A stretch of DNA of 64,000 nt, taken from positions 37,182 through 101,181 of the forward strand of contig NZ_VIKW01000021.1 in assembly GCF_009711975.1 (NCBI RefSeq). Reading direction: 5' to 3'. A model generated the notes under the pieces. The model was not told the DNA's origin, searched no databases, and saw only the letters and a list, made by a program, of their open reading frames with translations. Origin of the DNA: Anabaena sp. UHCC 0204 (lineage in GTDB: Bacteria > Cyanobacteriota > Cyanobacteriia > Cyanobacteriales > Nostocaceae). Position numbers and translations under genes: made by a program. Shown in pieces: positions 9,097-17,638 of this stretch; within the stretch, counting starts at the first letter, position 1; every line of letters starts with the position of its first letter.

Positions 9097-9777
9097 CTAA
9101 ATCGAATCTTCGCCTAAGTAAATAGCCCGAATATCAGCAGGTAATTTATCTTCGAGCATCTGATAACCTGCTTGGAGAGAATTTGCAACTTCAGCCGGGG
9201 AAATTTGTTCTCCTTCAGCTTGCAAATAAGCAGCAATTCTAGTTTCGCTCCAGTGGAAAGTTTGCGCCATTAAGACTATTAAACGTGATATTGCCGGGAG
9301 TTGATCTAATGCCTGTTCTACATAACACCAGAGGGGCGGTGAAGTATCCTTGAGAGAATAATGGATCGCTTCCGTCGGTGGTAGTTTAATATCGTTAATA
9401 CAGAAGGCAGTAATGTTAATTAACCAGTTTTGCAGGGTGATAGAATCTTGTCCTGTGCCTGGTTGGTTTAAATCCAGTCCACCTAATTCATAATATATAT
9501 GTCGCCAGATTAGAGCAAACAAATAATCAGCTTGTACAGGCGATCGCGCTGAATGCCGAATTAAAGTGTAAACTATAGGGCTATAACGGCAAAAAATCAC
9601 CGTAAAATACTTGCCATAATCTGGATATCGTTGAAACAGACTCAGTAGTTCTTGATCACTATGATGAAATAGCGACTTCACCAATGGGTGATTAGCTTCG
9701 GGAAAATGAGGAATTTGCACAATTCTCTTGACTAGATAGTTGTTAGAATATACTAAGGAATGGTTATGCGATCGCAA
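9097..9777 (-). CDS. sigma-70-like (ECF-like) protein
   Basis: 226 residues. Residues about 38-100 resemble sigma region 2 (FTVIFCRYSPIVYTLI and QADYLFALIWRHIYYEL). Residues about 155-220 resemble region 4 (ALDQLPAISRLIVLMA, then WSETRIAAYLQ). Spacing and length fit a divergent alternative sigma factor of the kind known in cyanobacteria, but the match is from pattern recognition and the region 2 signature is weak. No anti-sigma gene is adjacent. It is divergently placed from the gene at 9942. A HIP1 octamer overlaps the start codon. Confidence 0.6.
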   Translation of the reverse strand: MRSHNHSLVYSNNYLVKRIVQIPHFPEANHPLVKSLFHHSDQELLSLFQRYPDYGKYFTVIFCRYSPIVYTLIRHSARSPVQADYLFALIWRHIYYELGGLDLNQPGTGQDSITLQNWLINITAFCINDIKLPPTEAIHYSLKDTSPPLWCYVEQALDQLPAISRLIVLMAQTFHWSETRIAAYLQAEGEQISPAEVANSLQAGYQMLEDKLPADIRAIYLGEDSI

Positions 9778-9941
9778 CGCCTAGCGGAAGCATCGTTAAT
9801 AATATCTTGATGTCTGTTAGTTGGTAGACTAAGCTCAGACTACTAGACTCTTGATAAACTAGAAACAAGGACTTAATGTTAGTCTTAATTGACAATACTC
9901 AAAGCGCCTCCTTTATACCAATATTTTGATACGGTTTGTTC

Positions 9942-10538
9942 ATGGTTATAGCAGCTAGTTCCATTTTGTCCCTGCTTAGTCCACTTACTTTAGGGTCGTT
10001 TTTACCTTCCCTACCCTTGGATAGCCTATTTTCCACCCAAGGGATTATGATCATGCTCCTGGCAGCTTACGCCGGCGCTATGTGGATGTTCCTGACTAGC
10101 GCCCCCAAAGTTTATACTGTCATGGTGTCAGATTTAGAAATTGCCCGACAGTTATATGAAGGATTGCTAGATTTGCCAGTAGCTGAAGTTCCTTTGCACT
10201 ATTATTACAACTACGAGCAAACTATTGGTGCAACAGGTATTGACCCGCTGTATATGTCCACAAGTCCCAGTTGGTCTAACAGCACCATGAATAATGGTAA
10301 TGACGGGCTTTGGTATCAACTCAAGAAAAATACTCAATTACATATCATTACAGGTGCAAGTTTAGGCAAAAAAGATCAGCAACGCCATGTTTGCTTTGAC
10401 CATGACTGTCTAGAATTAATTTTAATGCGAGTGGAAATACGGGGTTTAAAGTTCAAGATTCGTAACCAAAAGCCCTTGAATTTTTTGATCAAAGATTACG
10501 ACGGGCGCGTAATTGAAATGGCTGAGGTAGCAAATTAG
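9942..10538 (+). CDS. membrane-anchored VOC/glyoxalase-like protein
   Basis: About 198 residues from ATG 9942 (a TTG two codons upstream is less likely). The N-terminus has two hydrophobic stretches (about 2-20 and 33-52). The rest resembles a single VOC-type fold: KVYTVMVSDLEIARQLYEGLLDLP is the usual opening strand and helix (residues about 56-79), and the C-terminal phrase FLIKDYDGRVIEMAEV is the usual closing strand. A catalytic function cannot be assigned. It is convergent with the MscS gene at 10576, with a perfect hairpin between them. Confidence 0.65.
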   Translation: MVIAASSILSLLSPLTLGSFLPSLPLDSLFSTQGIMIMLLAAYAGAMWMFLTSAPKVYTVMVSDLEIARQLYEGLLDLPVAEVPLHYYYNYEQTIGATGIDPLYMSTSPSWSNSTMNNGNDGLWYQLKKNTQLHIITGASLGKKDQQRHVCFDHDCLELILMRVEIRGLKFKIRNQKPLNFLIKDYDGRVIEMAEVAN

Positions 10539-10547
10539 TCATGATTA

Positions 10548-10566
10548 TGGTGGGCAATGCCCACCA
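10548..10566. terminator. hairpin between convergent genes
   Basis: TGGTGGGC-AAT-GCCCACCA, a perfect 8-bp stem with a 3-nt loop, lies between the stop codons of two convergent genes. There is no strong U-tract, so it may be a bidirectional terminator or an mRNA-end stabiliser. Confidence 0.5.
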
Positions 10567-10575
10567 AGGAGATCA

Positions 10576-12009
10576 TTAAAAAGATAAGGAAAAAATTTGT
10601 TGTAAGCGTTTACGCACCCAAATTCCTAAATTACCATCATCTTCTTCATCATCAACTATTCCCATTTGTTGTAATTGTTTTTTACGTTCGGTTAATTCTT
10701 CTTGATGTGTGGATAACTCTTGAATAATTAATTCCGCAAAATCAGGTTGATCTTGTAGTAGTTTTTCAAACGCCTGACGATAAATACCAAAGACAATTGT
10801 TGCTTCTATCGCTTTTACAGAAGCCGTCCGAGGAATTCCTAAAATTAAAGATAATTCTCCAAAAAAAGCCCCCCTATTTAAAGTAGTTAAGTGTTTATTT
10901 ATCTTAGCCACAAAAATATCTACAGAACCTTCTAAAATAATATAGAAAGCATCTCCAGCTTCACCTTCTTGAAAGAGAACTTCTCCCGCATTCAGACGTT
11001 TCCGAGAACCAATTTCAATTAATTTACGGAGTTCTAATTCCGTAAAATTGGCAAAGTAAGGAACTTTCCGGAGTAGATCTCTAATCGAGATATCAGGAGA
11101 TAATGGAGGCTTAGGAGCAGTTTCTAAAGGTGGTGGAGATTTATGTAAATAAATACTATAGTCAGGAAAACTAACACTAATACCACGTTGTCTCAAATTA
11201 TATTCAATGGCATAATTAAGCTTTGTTTTCGCATCTTCGTCATCTCTAGCACTATTTATCCAAGCTTGTAACTCAAACTCAAAATATTTCAAACCTAATT
11301 CATTAAAAATTAATTCGGGAGCAGGATCATTAACAACTATTGGCTCTTGATTAACAGTTGTTAAAACAGTTTCTGTGAATAGAACAATATCACTATCAGG
11401 ATGAATCCGAATCGGAATTTTTACACGATTACAGTTTCCACCATAACTCCAATTTAAAATAGGTGAAGTTACTAAAGAACTATTCGGCATAATTAAAGTT
11501 GCACCATCTTCAGTATTAATCAAGGTAGAAAGCAGAGAAATATTTTTAACTGTACCTTGGAGATCTTCAAATTCTTGATTACTACCAAATTGTAAAAAAT
11601 CATTGACTTTAATTGTGCGTCGCAAAAGAATAATAATTCCGCTGCTTAAATCACGAGCCATATCTTGTAAACCTAACCCAATTCCGACTCCTAAACCTCC
11701 AGCAACAACTACAAGAGACGATAAACTAAAGCCAATAGACTCTAAAGCAATTAAGCTACCAACTAAGCCAATAAAGTATGTAATTAAGGTAGTAATGGCT
11801 TCACGAGTCCCTAAATCAATTCCTAAGCGAATCAATAGAAACTGTTTGAGAAAAAATTGAACTCCTTTAATTATTCCCCAAACAATAGTCAAGTTAAACA
11901 ATAAAAAACTCAGACTACTAACGGAAAAGTTGACTTCTCCAAAAGTAAACAAAGCATAGTTCAACAGGGCATAGATATATGACCATATATATTTTAGGTA
12001 GTGAATCAT
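10576..12009 (-). CDS. MscS-type channel with C-terminal cyclic-nucleotide-binding domain
   Basis: 477 residues. Hydrophobic helices at about 10-50 and 70-125 precede the MscS pore helix (GGLGVGIGLGLQDMARDLSSG) near 103-123 and the beta domain with IMPNSSLVTSPILNWS near 172. After a proline-rich linker (about 293-305), residues about 310-440 form a cNMP domain: LFQEGEAGDAFYIILEGSV, then GAFFGELSLILGIPRTASVKA, the phosphate-binding cassette pattern. This gives a tension-gated channel that may also sense cAMP or cGMP. Such MscS-CNB fusions are known in cyanobacteria. It is the third MscS protein in 7 kb. Confidence 0.9.
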   Translation of the reverse strand: MIHYLKYIWSYIYALLNYALFTFGEVNFSVSSLSFLLFNLTIVWGIIKGVQFFLKQFLLIRLGIDLGTREAITTLITYFIGLVGSLIALESIGFSLSSLVVVAGGLGVGIGLGLQDMARDLSSGIIILLRRTIKVNDFLQFGSNQEFEDLQGTVKNISLLSTLINTEDGATLIMPNSSLVTSPILNWSYGGNCNRVKIPIRIHPDSDIVLFTETVLTTVNQEPIVVNDPAPELIFNELGLKYFEFELQAWINSARDDEDAKTKLNYAIEYNLRQRGISVSFPDYSIYLHKSPPPLETAPKPPLSPDISIRDLLRKVPYFANFTELELRKLIEIGSRKRLNAGEVLFQEGEAGDAFYIILEGSVDIFVAKINKHLTTLNRGAFFGELSLILGIPRTASVKAIEATIVFGIYRQAFEKLLQDQPDFAELIIQELSTHQEELTERKKQLQQMGIVDDEEDDGNLGIWVRKRLQQIFSLSF

Positions 12010-12720
12010 CAGTTTTCTTACTTTAAAGTTTTGATCTGATTTTTAGTGTTTTTGCATACTCATTATTTTCAGTATACTGGTGACATTTTACAATTATTTA
12101 ATGAACTTTTCAAGGGGAATATTTGAAACAAGGAAAAATTTTGCGTGACTATAATAGAGCCTACTTACTTCGACCCTTCGGCTTCGCTCAGGGCATCACA
12201 AACTCAGTAAGCTAATGAAAAATCAAGAGTTTGAAACCCACGGAGGCGGTCACTGAGCTTGTCGATAGCGTAGCGTGGCGTTAGCCATAGTGTGGATTTT
12301 GTCTATGTATTCGCGACTTCTAGTAGTCTGTCAAAAAGTAATTGACGGGTAAATAATCTTTATTCTTCTTTCTTTCTTTCTTTCTTTCTTCCTTCTTCCT
12401 TCGCGCTCTTTGCGTCCTTCGTGGTTCGTTTCTTCTTTATTCGTCAAAATGTATTTGACAGACTTTTAGTAACGCAGGGCTTCTCAAAAATTTACCAGAA
12501 CTTACGCAAAATCATGAAAAAACGTATCGCTAACGCGAAGCGTGGCGTTAGCCATACCGCAGAGGACGCAGAGGACACGGAGAAATAAGAGTTTCAGAGA
12601 GTTATTGTGTAAGTCCTATTTACGTATAAAAAAGTAATAATATGCGGAAAATTAAGAAAATATATCTAAATCACATTCAATAATTGACAATGGACAATTG
12701 TCAATTGTCAATTATCTAAA
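12010..12720. repeat. 711-bp intergenic region of stacked small repeats
   Basis: No gene is supported. From left to right there is a CGACCCTTCGGCTTCGCTCA element (about 12170), a GTCACTGAGCTTGTCGATAG / AGCGTAGCGTGGCGTTAGCC block (about 12250-12290), a pyrimidine microsatellite of TTTC units (about 12361-12395), a second GCGAAGCGTGGCGTTAGCCA block (about 12534) and short TGTCAAT heptads (about 12683-12717). It is a repeat landing zone and may also hold the promoter of 10576-12009. Confidence 0.6.
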
Positions 12721-12948
12721 TTATGACAACACCTCAAAATCATGAACCTCTAGAACAGAACCTATCATTGCTGTTGTCATCACATCTTCTCTGACTTTTC
12801 CTGTAACTTTGGCTTTTTGTCCTGCTTTGAGTAAGCTTTTATCAGAACTTTTGGGTATTTCATAAGTAACACCATCTTCTGTCACAAAAGCCCAAGCACC
12901 AAGACCAATATTTCGCCGTTCAATAGTACCAGTAGCTGTAATAGTCAT
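12721..12948 (-). CDS. small OB-fold-like hypothetical protein
   Basis: 75 residues, beginning MTITATGTIERRNIG and ending HDFEVLS. Alternating beta-strand pattern (GTIERRNIGLGAWAFVTEDG, then KAKVTGKVREDV) suggests a compact five-strand barrel. No signal peptide or membrane segment is visible. I do not recognise a specific family; similar short proteins occur in Nostocales. It is flanked on both sides by TGTCAAT heptad repeats, and its downstream neighbour is the subtilase. Confidence 0.65.
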   Translation of the reverse strand: MTITATGTIERRNIGLGAWAFVTEDGVTYEIPKSSDKSLLKAGQKAKVTGKVREDVMTTAMIGSVLEVHDFEVLS

Positions 12949-13050
12949 TTGTTAGTTGTCAGTTGTTAGTTGTCAATTGTCAATTGTCAATTGTCAATTG
13001 TCAATTTTCAGTTGTTAGTTGTCAATTGTCAATTGTCAATTGTCAATTAT
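12949..13050. repeat. heptanucleotide tandem repeat (TGTCAAT/TGTTAGT)
   Basis: About fourteen 7-bp units, mostly TGTCAAT with TGTTAGT/TGTCAGT variants, in two blocks. The same heptad occurs near 12683-12717, 43458-43495, 52516-52545 and, in frame, inside cimA near 23272-23297. Confidence 0.85.
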
Positions 13051-13100
13051 TAGTTGGTAATGGGTAATAGAAAAAATATTACCCATTACTAATTACCTAA

Positions 13101-14951
13101 TTAAGCAGTTTGTTCGTCTTTTTTCAATGCTAAACGAGCTAGTCCGTAACAAAGTAAAGCATTGACGATAAGGAAAATTCTCGCTAGGTTACTACTTCCT
13201 AAACCCCAGACAGCAGGATCATAAACAGCACTAACTGTTAAGAAAGCCGTTATTCCTAAAGTTGAACCAATAGCAAACCATTTCCAACTGGGATGTCCTA
13301 AAAATAAGGATATTAAAACCAGGGGAATTAAAACACTGGCAAAAAGAGGATTTAATGCGTCCGTTCCCTGTAAAGTATTGCCTAGTTCAGGAATAGAACT
13401 ACCTAAAACCCGGAAAGGCCATTGGGGAAGATCAAAGATATAAAATCCCTTGAGGAAAAATAAGCCAGAACTGCCAAAAATTAACCCACTGGATAAAGAC
13501 CAACTCCAAGCAAAGGGGAAGTAAACCCGTAAGAACCAAGCCAGGAGATAAGAACCTACTACCATTAAGATTTTAGGCATTAAAGCGATCGCACCGCCAT
13601 CTATCCAAAAGCGGGGATTCAAATAGCCGTTTTCTCGCAACCAGCGGAAAAAGTCGGGAAAACTAATTATGCCGTCGCTGGCTAATTTAACTGCGGCTTC
13701 GGCGTTGAGTTGTCCAGCCCCATAATAGTTTAAACCGTCGTCTTGAATGACTCTGGCTGACTGTTGCAGAACCTGTAAAATTTCATCGGGTTCTTTGATT
13801 CCCAAGGCTTTCACTAAAGCCGCTACACCCGCAACGTGGGGAGAAGCCATACTTGTGCCTTGGAGTCCCAGAAATACACCTTCACCGTCTTCGTTGATGG
13901 TTTCTTGGAGAATTGTCCCGGTTTCACTGCCACCAGGAGCGGAAATATCCACACCAGCACCATAGTTAGAATAGGATGCTCTTTCGCCGTCTGGTCCAAA
14001 AGCGGCAACACCGATAACATGATCATAACGGGCGGGATAACTAACGCCGTTGGTGTCTTCATTTCCGGCGGCAGCAATGATAGTTACACCTTTGTTGTAG
14101 GCGTATTTAATTGCATCTTCCATGAGTTGGCTTTCTCCACCACCACCTAAGCTCATGTTAATCACATCTGCACCGTTATCAGCCGCAAATTTGATGGCTT
14201 CGGCAATATCAGCCACCGTTCCTGCACCATCAGCATTTAAGACCTTTAAGGGCATCAGGTTGGCTTCATAGGCAACTCCAGCGACACCATAGGCGTTATT
14301 AGTAGCTTGGGCAACTGTACCCGCTACATGAGTTCCATGTCCGTTGTCGTCTTTGGCTGCTTCTGTGTCGTTGACAAAATCGTAGCCTTTGACAAATTTG
14401 GTTTCATGTAAATCGCGGACTTGGGTAATCCCGGTATCAATGACGGCAACGGTGATACCACTGCCTTTACTGCGAGTCCATGCGGCTTCTATGCCGATTT
14501 TGTGCAAATTCCACTGTTTGCTGTAATACTGGTCATTGGGACCGATTAAGGAAGACGTTGGTTCTTCATCATTTTGGGGTCCTAAAAGTTCACCCAACCA
14601 AGTAGCTTTACCTTCGGGTACAGTTCTATAAATGTAATTTGGTTCAATAAATTCTGTAACTTTGGCAAAAGGAGATTTTCTTAACTCTTTCAGTCGTTGG
14701 CGATCGCCTCTGATAATATACACATTATCCGCTGCTGAATATTTATTATCCAGTTGGGGTGTAACATTGTATTGTTGTGCGATCGCTTCTAAATCCTTTT
14801 GAATGGCAATTTCTCCAATATCTTCCCGAAAATCGAGCAGAATTGTCTCAAAGTCACCTTTAGCTGCTAGTCCCTGAAAATTCAGAAACCCAAACACAGC
14901 AGCAGTCAGTCCGATGATAAACAAGCACAATAATATAAGTTTTTTCATCAC
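13101..14951 (-). CDS. membrane-anchored subtilisin-like serine protease (S8)
   Basis: 616 residues. An N-terminal hydrophobic segment (about 4-24) acts as signal or anchor, then a propeptide-like region (about 30-125). The S8 domain covers about 140-425 with the full triad: Asp in AVIDTGI (near 172), His in NGHGTHVAGT (near 206) and Ser in GTSMASPHVAG (near 367). The C-terminal 170 residues form four or five hydrophobic helices. So this is a subtilase with a C-terminal membrane domain, probably acting outside the cytoplasmic membrane. It stands alone. The triad is intact, so activity is expected; the substrate is unknown. Confidence 0.93.
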   Translation of the reverse strand: MMKKLILLCLFIIGLTAAVFGFLNFQGLAAKGDFETILLDFREDIGEIAIQKDLEAIAQQYNVTPQLDNKYSAADNVYIIRGDRQRLKELRKSPFAKVTEFIEPNYIYRTVPEGKATWLGELLGPQNDEEPTSSLIGPNDQYYSKQWNLHKIGIEAAWTRSKGSGITVAVIDTGITQVRDLHETKFVKGYDFVNDTEAAKDDNGHGTHVAGTVAQATNNAYGVAGVAYEANLMPLKVLNADGAGTVADIAEAIKFAADNGADVINMSLGGGGESQLMEDAIKYAYNKGVTIIAAAGNEDTNGVSYPARYDHVIGVAAFGPDGERASYSNYGAGVDISAPGGSETGTILQETINEDGEGVFLGLQGTSMASPHVAGVAALVKALGIKEPDEILQVLQQSARVIQDDGLNYYGAGQLNAEAAVKLASDGIISFPDFFRWLRENGYLNPRFWIDGGAIALMPKILMVVGSYLLAWFLRVYFPFAWSWSLSSGLIFGSSGLFFLKGFYIFDLPQWPFRVLGSSIPELGNTLQGTDALNPLFASVLIPLVLISLFLGHPSWKWFAIGSTLGITAFLTVSAVYDPAVWGLGSSNLARIFLIVNALLCYGLARLALKKDEQTA

Positions 14952-15022
14952 CGCTTCTTGTCAGTTTGCTCACTACGATAACTCATAATAGGGAGTATTA
15001 GGTATCATCGCTTCTATCAAAA

Positions 15023-15478
15023 TTAGATGGCTTTCTCAAATAATATAGCCAGTGCTTGCATTAGGTTAAGACACTGCTGTGATGTCATAGTATGTGGTTG
15101 CAAGGTAGTAGATGCTGAATACTTTAAAATCAAATTTCTCACTTGCTGAGAATTCAAATCACTAATATTTACTGCTTTCATAGACCAAACCCCAAAAAGA
15201 CGGCTTTCGATGGGAATAAATTCAATCAATTCCGGTGTATGATGGCGCGTGTCTAGGGCAATGCGATGATAAGTTTTACTAATTACTGTGCGATAGCGAA
15301 GCGCTCCGCAGGAATCGCCTTCTAATATCTGCAAAAATATCGAATCACCATAACAGAGTAGTCCTGTAACCCCTTCAGAACGGTTGTTGTTCTCAGATTT
15401 TTCCATGATATCTTTGAGATCATGATACCCCATATCTGATTTTGCATAACTACTGTAAATTAGACGGTATAAACTCAT
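15023..15478 (-). CDS. pixD: BLUF-domain blue-light photoreceptor, PixD-type
   Basis: 151 residues from the second Met (15478); a Met one codon upstream is also possible. It starts MSLYRLIYSS with the flavin-adjacent Tyr8 typical of PixD, then FLQILEG with the key Gln, and VWSM with the conserved Trp/Met. The C-terminal helices (ILKYSASTTLQPHTM, QCLNLMQAL) resemble PixD as I remember it. So it should bind FAD and switch a PixE-type partner under blue light; no PixE gene lies next to it. Oddity: seven residues (SCGALRY) are inserted after LEGD, exactly where a 21-bp repeat splits a HIP1 site. Removing them restores PixD spacing. Confidence 0.88.
   Translation of the reverse strand: MSLYRLIYSSYAKSDMGYHDLKDIMEKSENNNRSEGVTGLLCYGDSIFLQILEGDSCGALRYRTVISKTYHRIALDTRHHTPELIEFIPIESRLFGVWSMKAVNISDLNSQQVRNLILKYSASTTLQPHTMTSQQCLNLMQALAILFEKAI
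15293..15313. repeat. 21-bp small repeat inserted in frame in the BLUF gene
   Basis: ATAGCGAAGCGCTCCGCAGG followed by A lies between GCG and ATCGC; deletion restores GCGATCGC, a HIP1 octamer. The element is partly palindromic (GCG..CGC) and its length is a multiple of three. It fits the small dispersed repeats described in Nostoc genomes. Confidence 0.75.
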
Positions 15479-15481
15479 CAT

Positions 15482-15795
15482 GTCTCCTGATTATTCTGCG
15501 TAATACCTTAAATGTCTAGTAAGTTTTAATTACAGACTTCTCCACACCAATGATATTGGTCAAGGTTTAAATTTTGAGTTACTTGTAATTACTGAATTTA
15601 CTAGTATCTAAATAAGCGATATTTTGTATTTGTACTAATATTGCATACAAGGGTATGCAGTTGAGTGAAATCCGCAACAATTCTTGAAATTATTTCCCAC
15701 TCAAGACTTTGGTATTCTGATTGAATCCAGAACGGTTATAATTTTAAGGAATATACATTAGCAAAGCTCCTCTAAAAGAGGTATTACGAATTAAT
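15482..15795. other. divergent intergenic region, no gene seen
   Basis: These 314 bp separate the BLUF gene from the + strand gene at 15796. They are AT-rich and I see no ORF, RNA gene or clear repeat. They should hold the two divergent promoters. Confidence 0.4.
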
Positions 15796-16221
15796 ATGGA
15801 ACGTGGTCTTTTATGGTTGCCTTTATTAGTGGCATTTTTTTGGTTAGCGTGGCAAGGTTCACAGGAATTTAAAAAACTCCAAACATATCAAATTTGGGCA
15901 GAAGAATTTGAACGGGCTAAATATGATATCTATGCAGTATTAGCTCAAAAGGGTAATGATATTACTTGGGGAAAACCCACAACTAAAGGACCAATTAATT
16001 TAGAAACTTTTTCTTTATTAGATGTTCAAGAAATTCGCTTTTTGGTAAATGGTAATTCTGTAGATATAGAAAATCCACCCCCAAAAGGTCGCAAAATTGA
16101 ATTAGAGTTTTTATTGAATAATACTAAATCAATTTGTGTTCCCTTTACAGAAGTTCCCTTAGCAGCAAAATGGGGTAAGTTTTTACAGGAGACATTAAAG
16201 AATTTACAAATTGAAACATAG
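15796..16221 (+). CDS. conserved hypothetical protein with N-terminal membrane anchor
   Basis: 141 residues. The start MERGLLWLPLLVAFFWLAW is one hydrophobic anchor (about 4-20). The rest is soluble, with a helix (EFKKLQTYQIWAEEFERAKYD) and a beta-rich part containing VNGNSVDIENPPPKGRK. No family is recognised; it looks like a conserved cyanobacterial protein. It lies 58 bp upstream of the ATPase gene of the defence module but is not clearly part of it. The codon usage resembles the surroundings. Confidence 0.65.
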   Translation: MERGLLWLPLLVAFFWLAWQGSQEFKKLQTYQIWAEEFERAKYDIYAVLAQKGNDITWGKPTTKGPINLETFSLLDVQEIRFLVNGNSVDIENPPPKGRKIELEFLLNNTKSICVPFTEVPLAAKWGKFLQETLKNLQIET

Positions 16222-16279
16222 TGAAAAATCAGGAAGCTATAAAGCTTGATAAAGTTTAGGAATATGGGAGTTAATTATT

Positions 16280-17638
16280 ATGCGAATTAAGCAAATTTCC
16301 GTTAATGGCTTATTCGGAATTTTTGATCATGTAATTCCGTTGAATATGGATGATAGAATCACCGTCATTCATGGTCCTAATGGTTTTGGTAAAACAGCCA
16401 TGTTGAGAATTTTAAATGGATTTTTTAACTCCCAATACTCGGAGTTAGAAACTATTCCCTTTAGTAAATTTTGCGTTGAATTTAATGATGGTAGTAATAT
16501 TGAGATTATCAAAAATTATAATGATGGAGAAAAGATAGAGAATAATATTATTTTTAATTTTTATCAACCGAATACGTCGGCTAAAAAATGGGTTTATACT
16601 TTTACTCCAGAAAATACTTCTTTTAGACCAAAATTCCCAAGTGCAGAAGATAAATCTGTCTCATTATATGATTATATATCATCTATAGTAAAATCAAAAG
16701 AAGAGGTTGAATGGTTAAAAAAGTTAAAGAATAATATTCATATTCGTTTTATAGAATCGCAACGGTTATTAAATGTATTTCCTAATCGTCATTCTAAATT
16801 AAGCGATGATAGAAGACTTTCAATGTTATCAACTGGACTTCTATATAGTGATGAACTGACAAGAGAGATGAGCGGTATAGAAGATAAGTTGGATGATATA
16901 AGACCTTCAATGTTATCAACTGTATCTGCATATTCTGATGAACTTGCCAAGTTGATGCAAGACAAGTTTAAGGAATATGGAACAATATCTCAATCTCTGG
17001 ATAGAAGTTTTCCCATGAGGGTAGTAAAACAACAGTTATCATCAGATATAACAGATGAAAAACTGCGTAATCAACTCAATGAACTTGAAGAAACTCGCTC
17101 TCGTCTGATAGAAGTAGGTCTTTTAGATCAAGATGAAAATTCAGAGTTTCAAATTCAGCCACAAGACATAGATGAAAGTACAAAAAATGCTTTATCAGTA
17201 TATATTGAAGACGTAGAAAAAAAGCTAAATGTTTTTACCGAAATAGCGACTAAAATTAATTTATTGAAGAAGATTATTAATAATAAATTTTCCTATAAAG
17301 AGATCAACTTTAGCAAAGAAAAGGGATTCACTTTTACAACACTTTATGATTCTTCATTATCTGATTCAAAAATACTTTCACCAACTGATTTGTCATCAGG
17401 TGAACAACATGAATTAGTGCTTTTATATGAACTACTATTTAAAGTTGAACCTAATTCCTTAGTTTTGATTGATGAACCTGAATTATCTCTTCATGTAGGT
17501 TGGCAAGTGCAGTTTTTAAAGGACTTGCAAGAGATTACAAAGCTGACTGATTTAGATATTCTCATCGCTACTCATTCACCAGATATAATACAAGATCGCT
17601 GGGATTTAACAGTTGAATTGAAAGGTCCGGTAAAATGA
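16280..17638 (+). CDS. AAA/ABC-type ATPase, candidate AriA of a PARIS-like defence system
   Basis: 452 residues. Walker A GPNGFGKTA is near 33-41. A long helical/coiled insert covers about 140-330. The ABC-like signature LSSGEQHELVLLYELL is near 371, Walker B VLIDEPELSLH near 395 and the switch ATHSPDII near 430. This is the AAA_15/AAA_21 organisation of OLD-like and AriA ATPases. The stop overlaps the next start by 4 bp (ATGA), so the pair is translationally coupled. The partner carries a DUF4435 TOPRIM-like domain, which together is the PARIS architecture. In PARIS the ATPase senses phage anti-restriction proteins; whether this one does is inference. A 12-residue stretch (RRLSMLSTGLLYSDEL / RPSMLSTVSAYSDEL) is duplicated inside the insert. 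Confidence 0.85.
   Translation: MRIKQISVNGLFGIFDHVIPLNMDDRITVIHGPNGFGKTAMLRILNGFFNSQYSELETIPFSKFCVEFNDGSNIEIIKNYNDGEKIENNIIFNFYQPNTSAKKWVYTFTPENTSFRPKFPSAEDKSVSLYDYISSIVKSKEEVEWLKKLKNNIHIRFIESQRLLNVFPNRHSKLSDDRRLSMLSTGLLYSDELTREMSGIEDKLDDIRPSMLSTVSAYSDELAKLMQDKFKEYGTISQSLDRSFPMRVVKQQLSSDITDEKLRNQLNELEETRSRLIEVGLLDQDENSEFQIQPQDIDESTKNALSVYIEDVEKKLNVFTEIATKINLLKKIINNKFSYKEINFSKEKGFTFTTLYDSSLSDSKILSPTDLSSGEQHELVLLYELLFKVEPNSLVLIDEPELSLHVGWQVQFLKDLQEITKLTDLDILIATHSPDIIQDRWDLTVELKGPVK

Noticed and set aside
12949..13050. Possible CRISPR array
   Set aside because: Units are 7 bp with no unique spacers; it is a simple tandem repeat. The same holds for 43458-43495 and 52296-52509.
13747..14150. Frames overlapping the subtilase gene on both strands
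   Set aside because: They are shadows of the S8 protease frame, which has all catalytic motifs.
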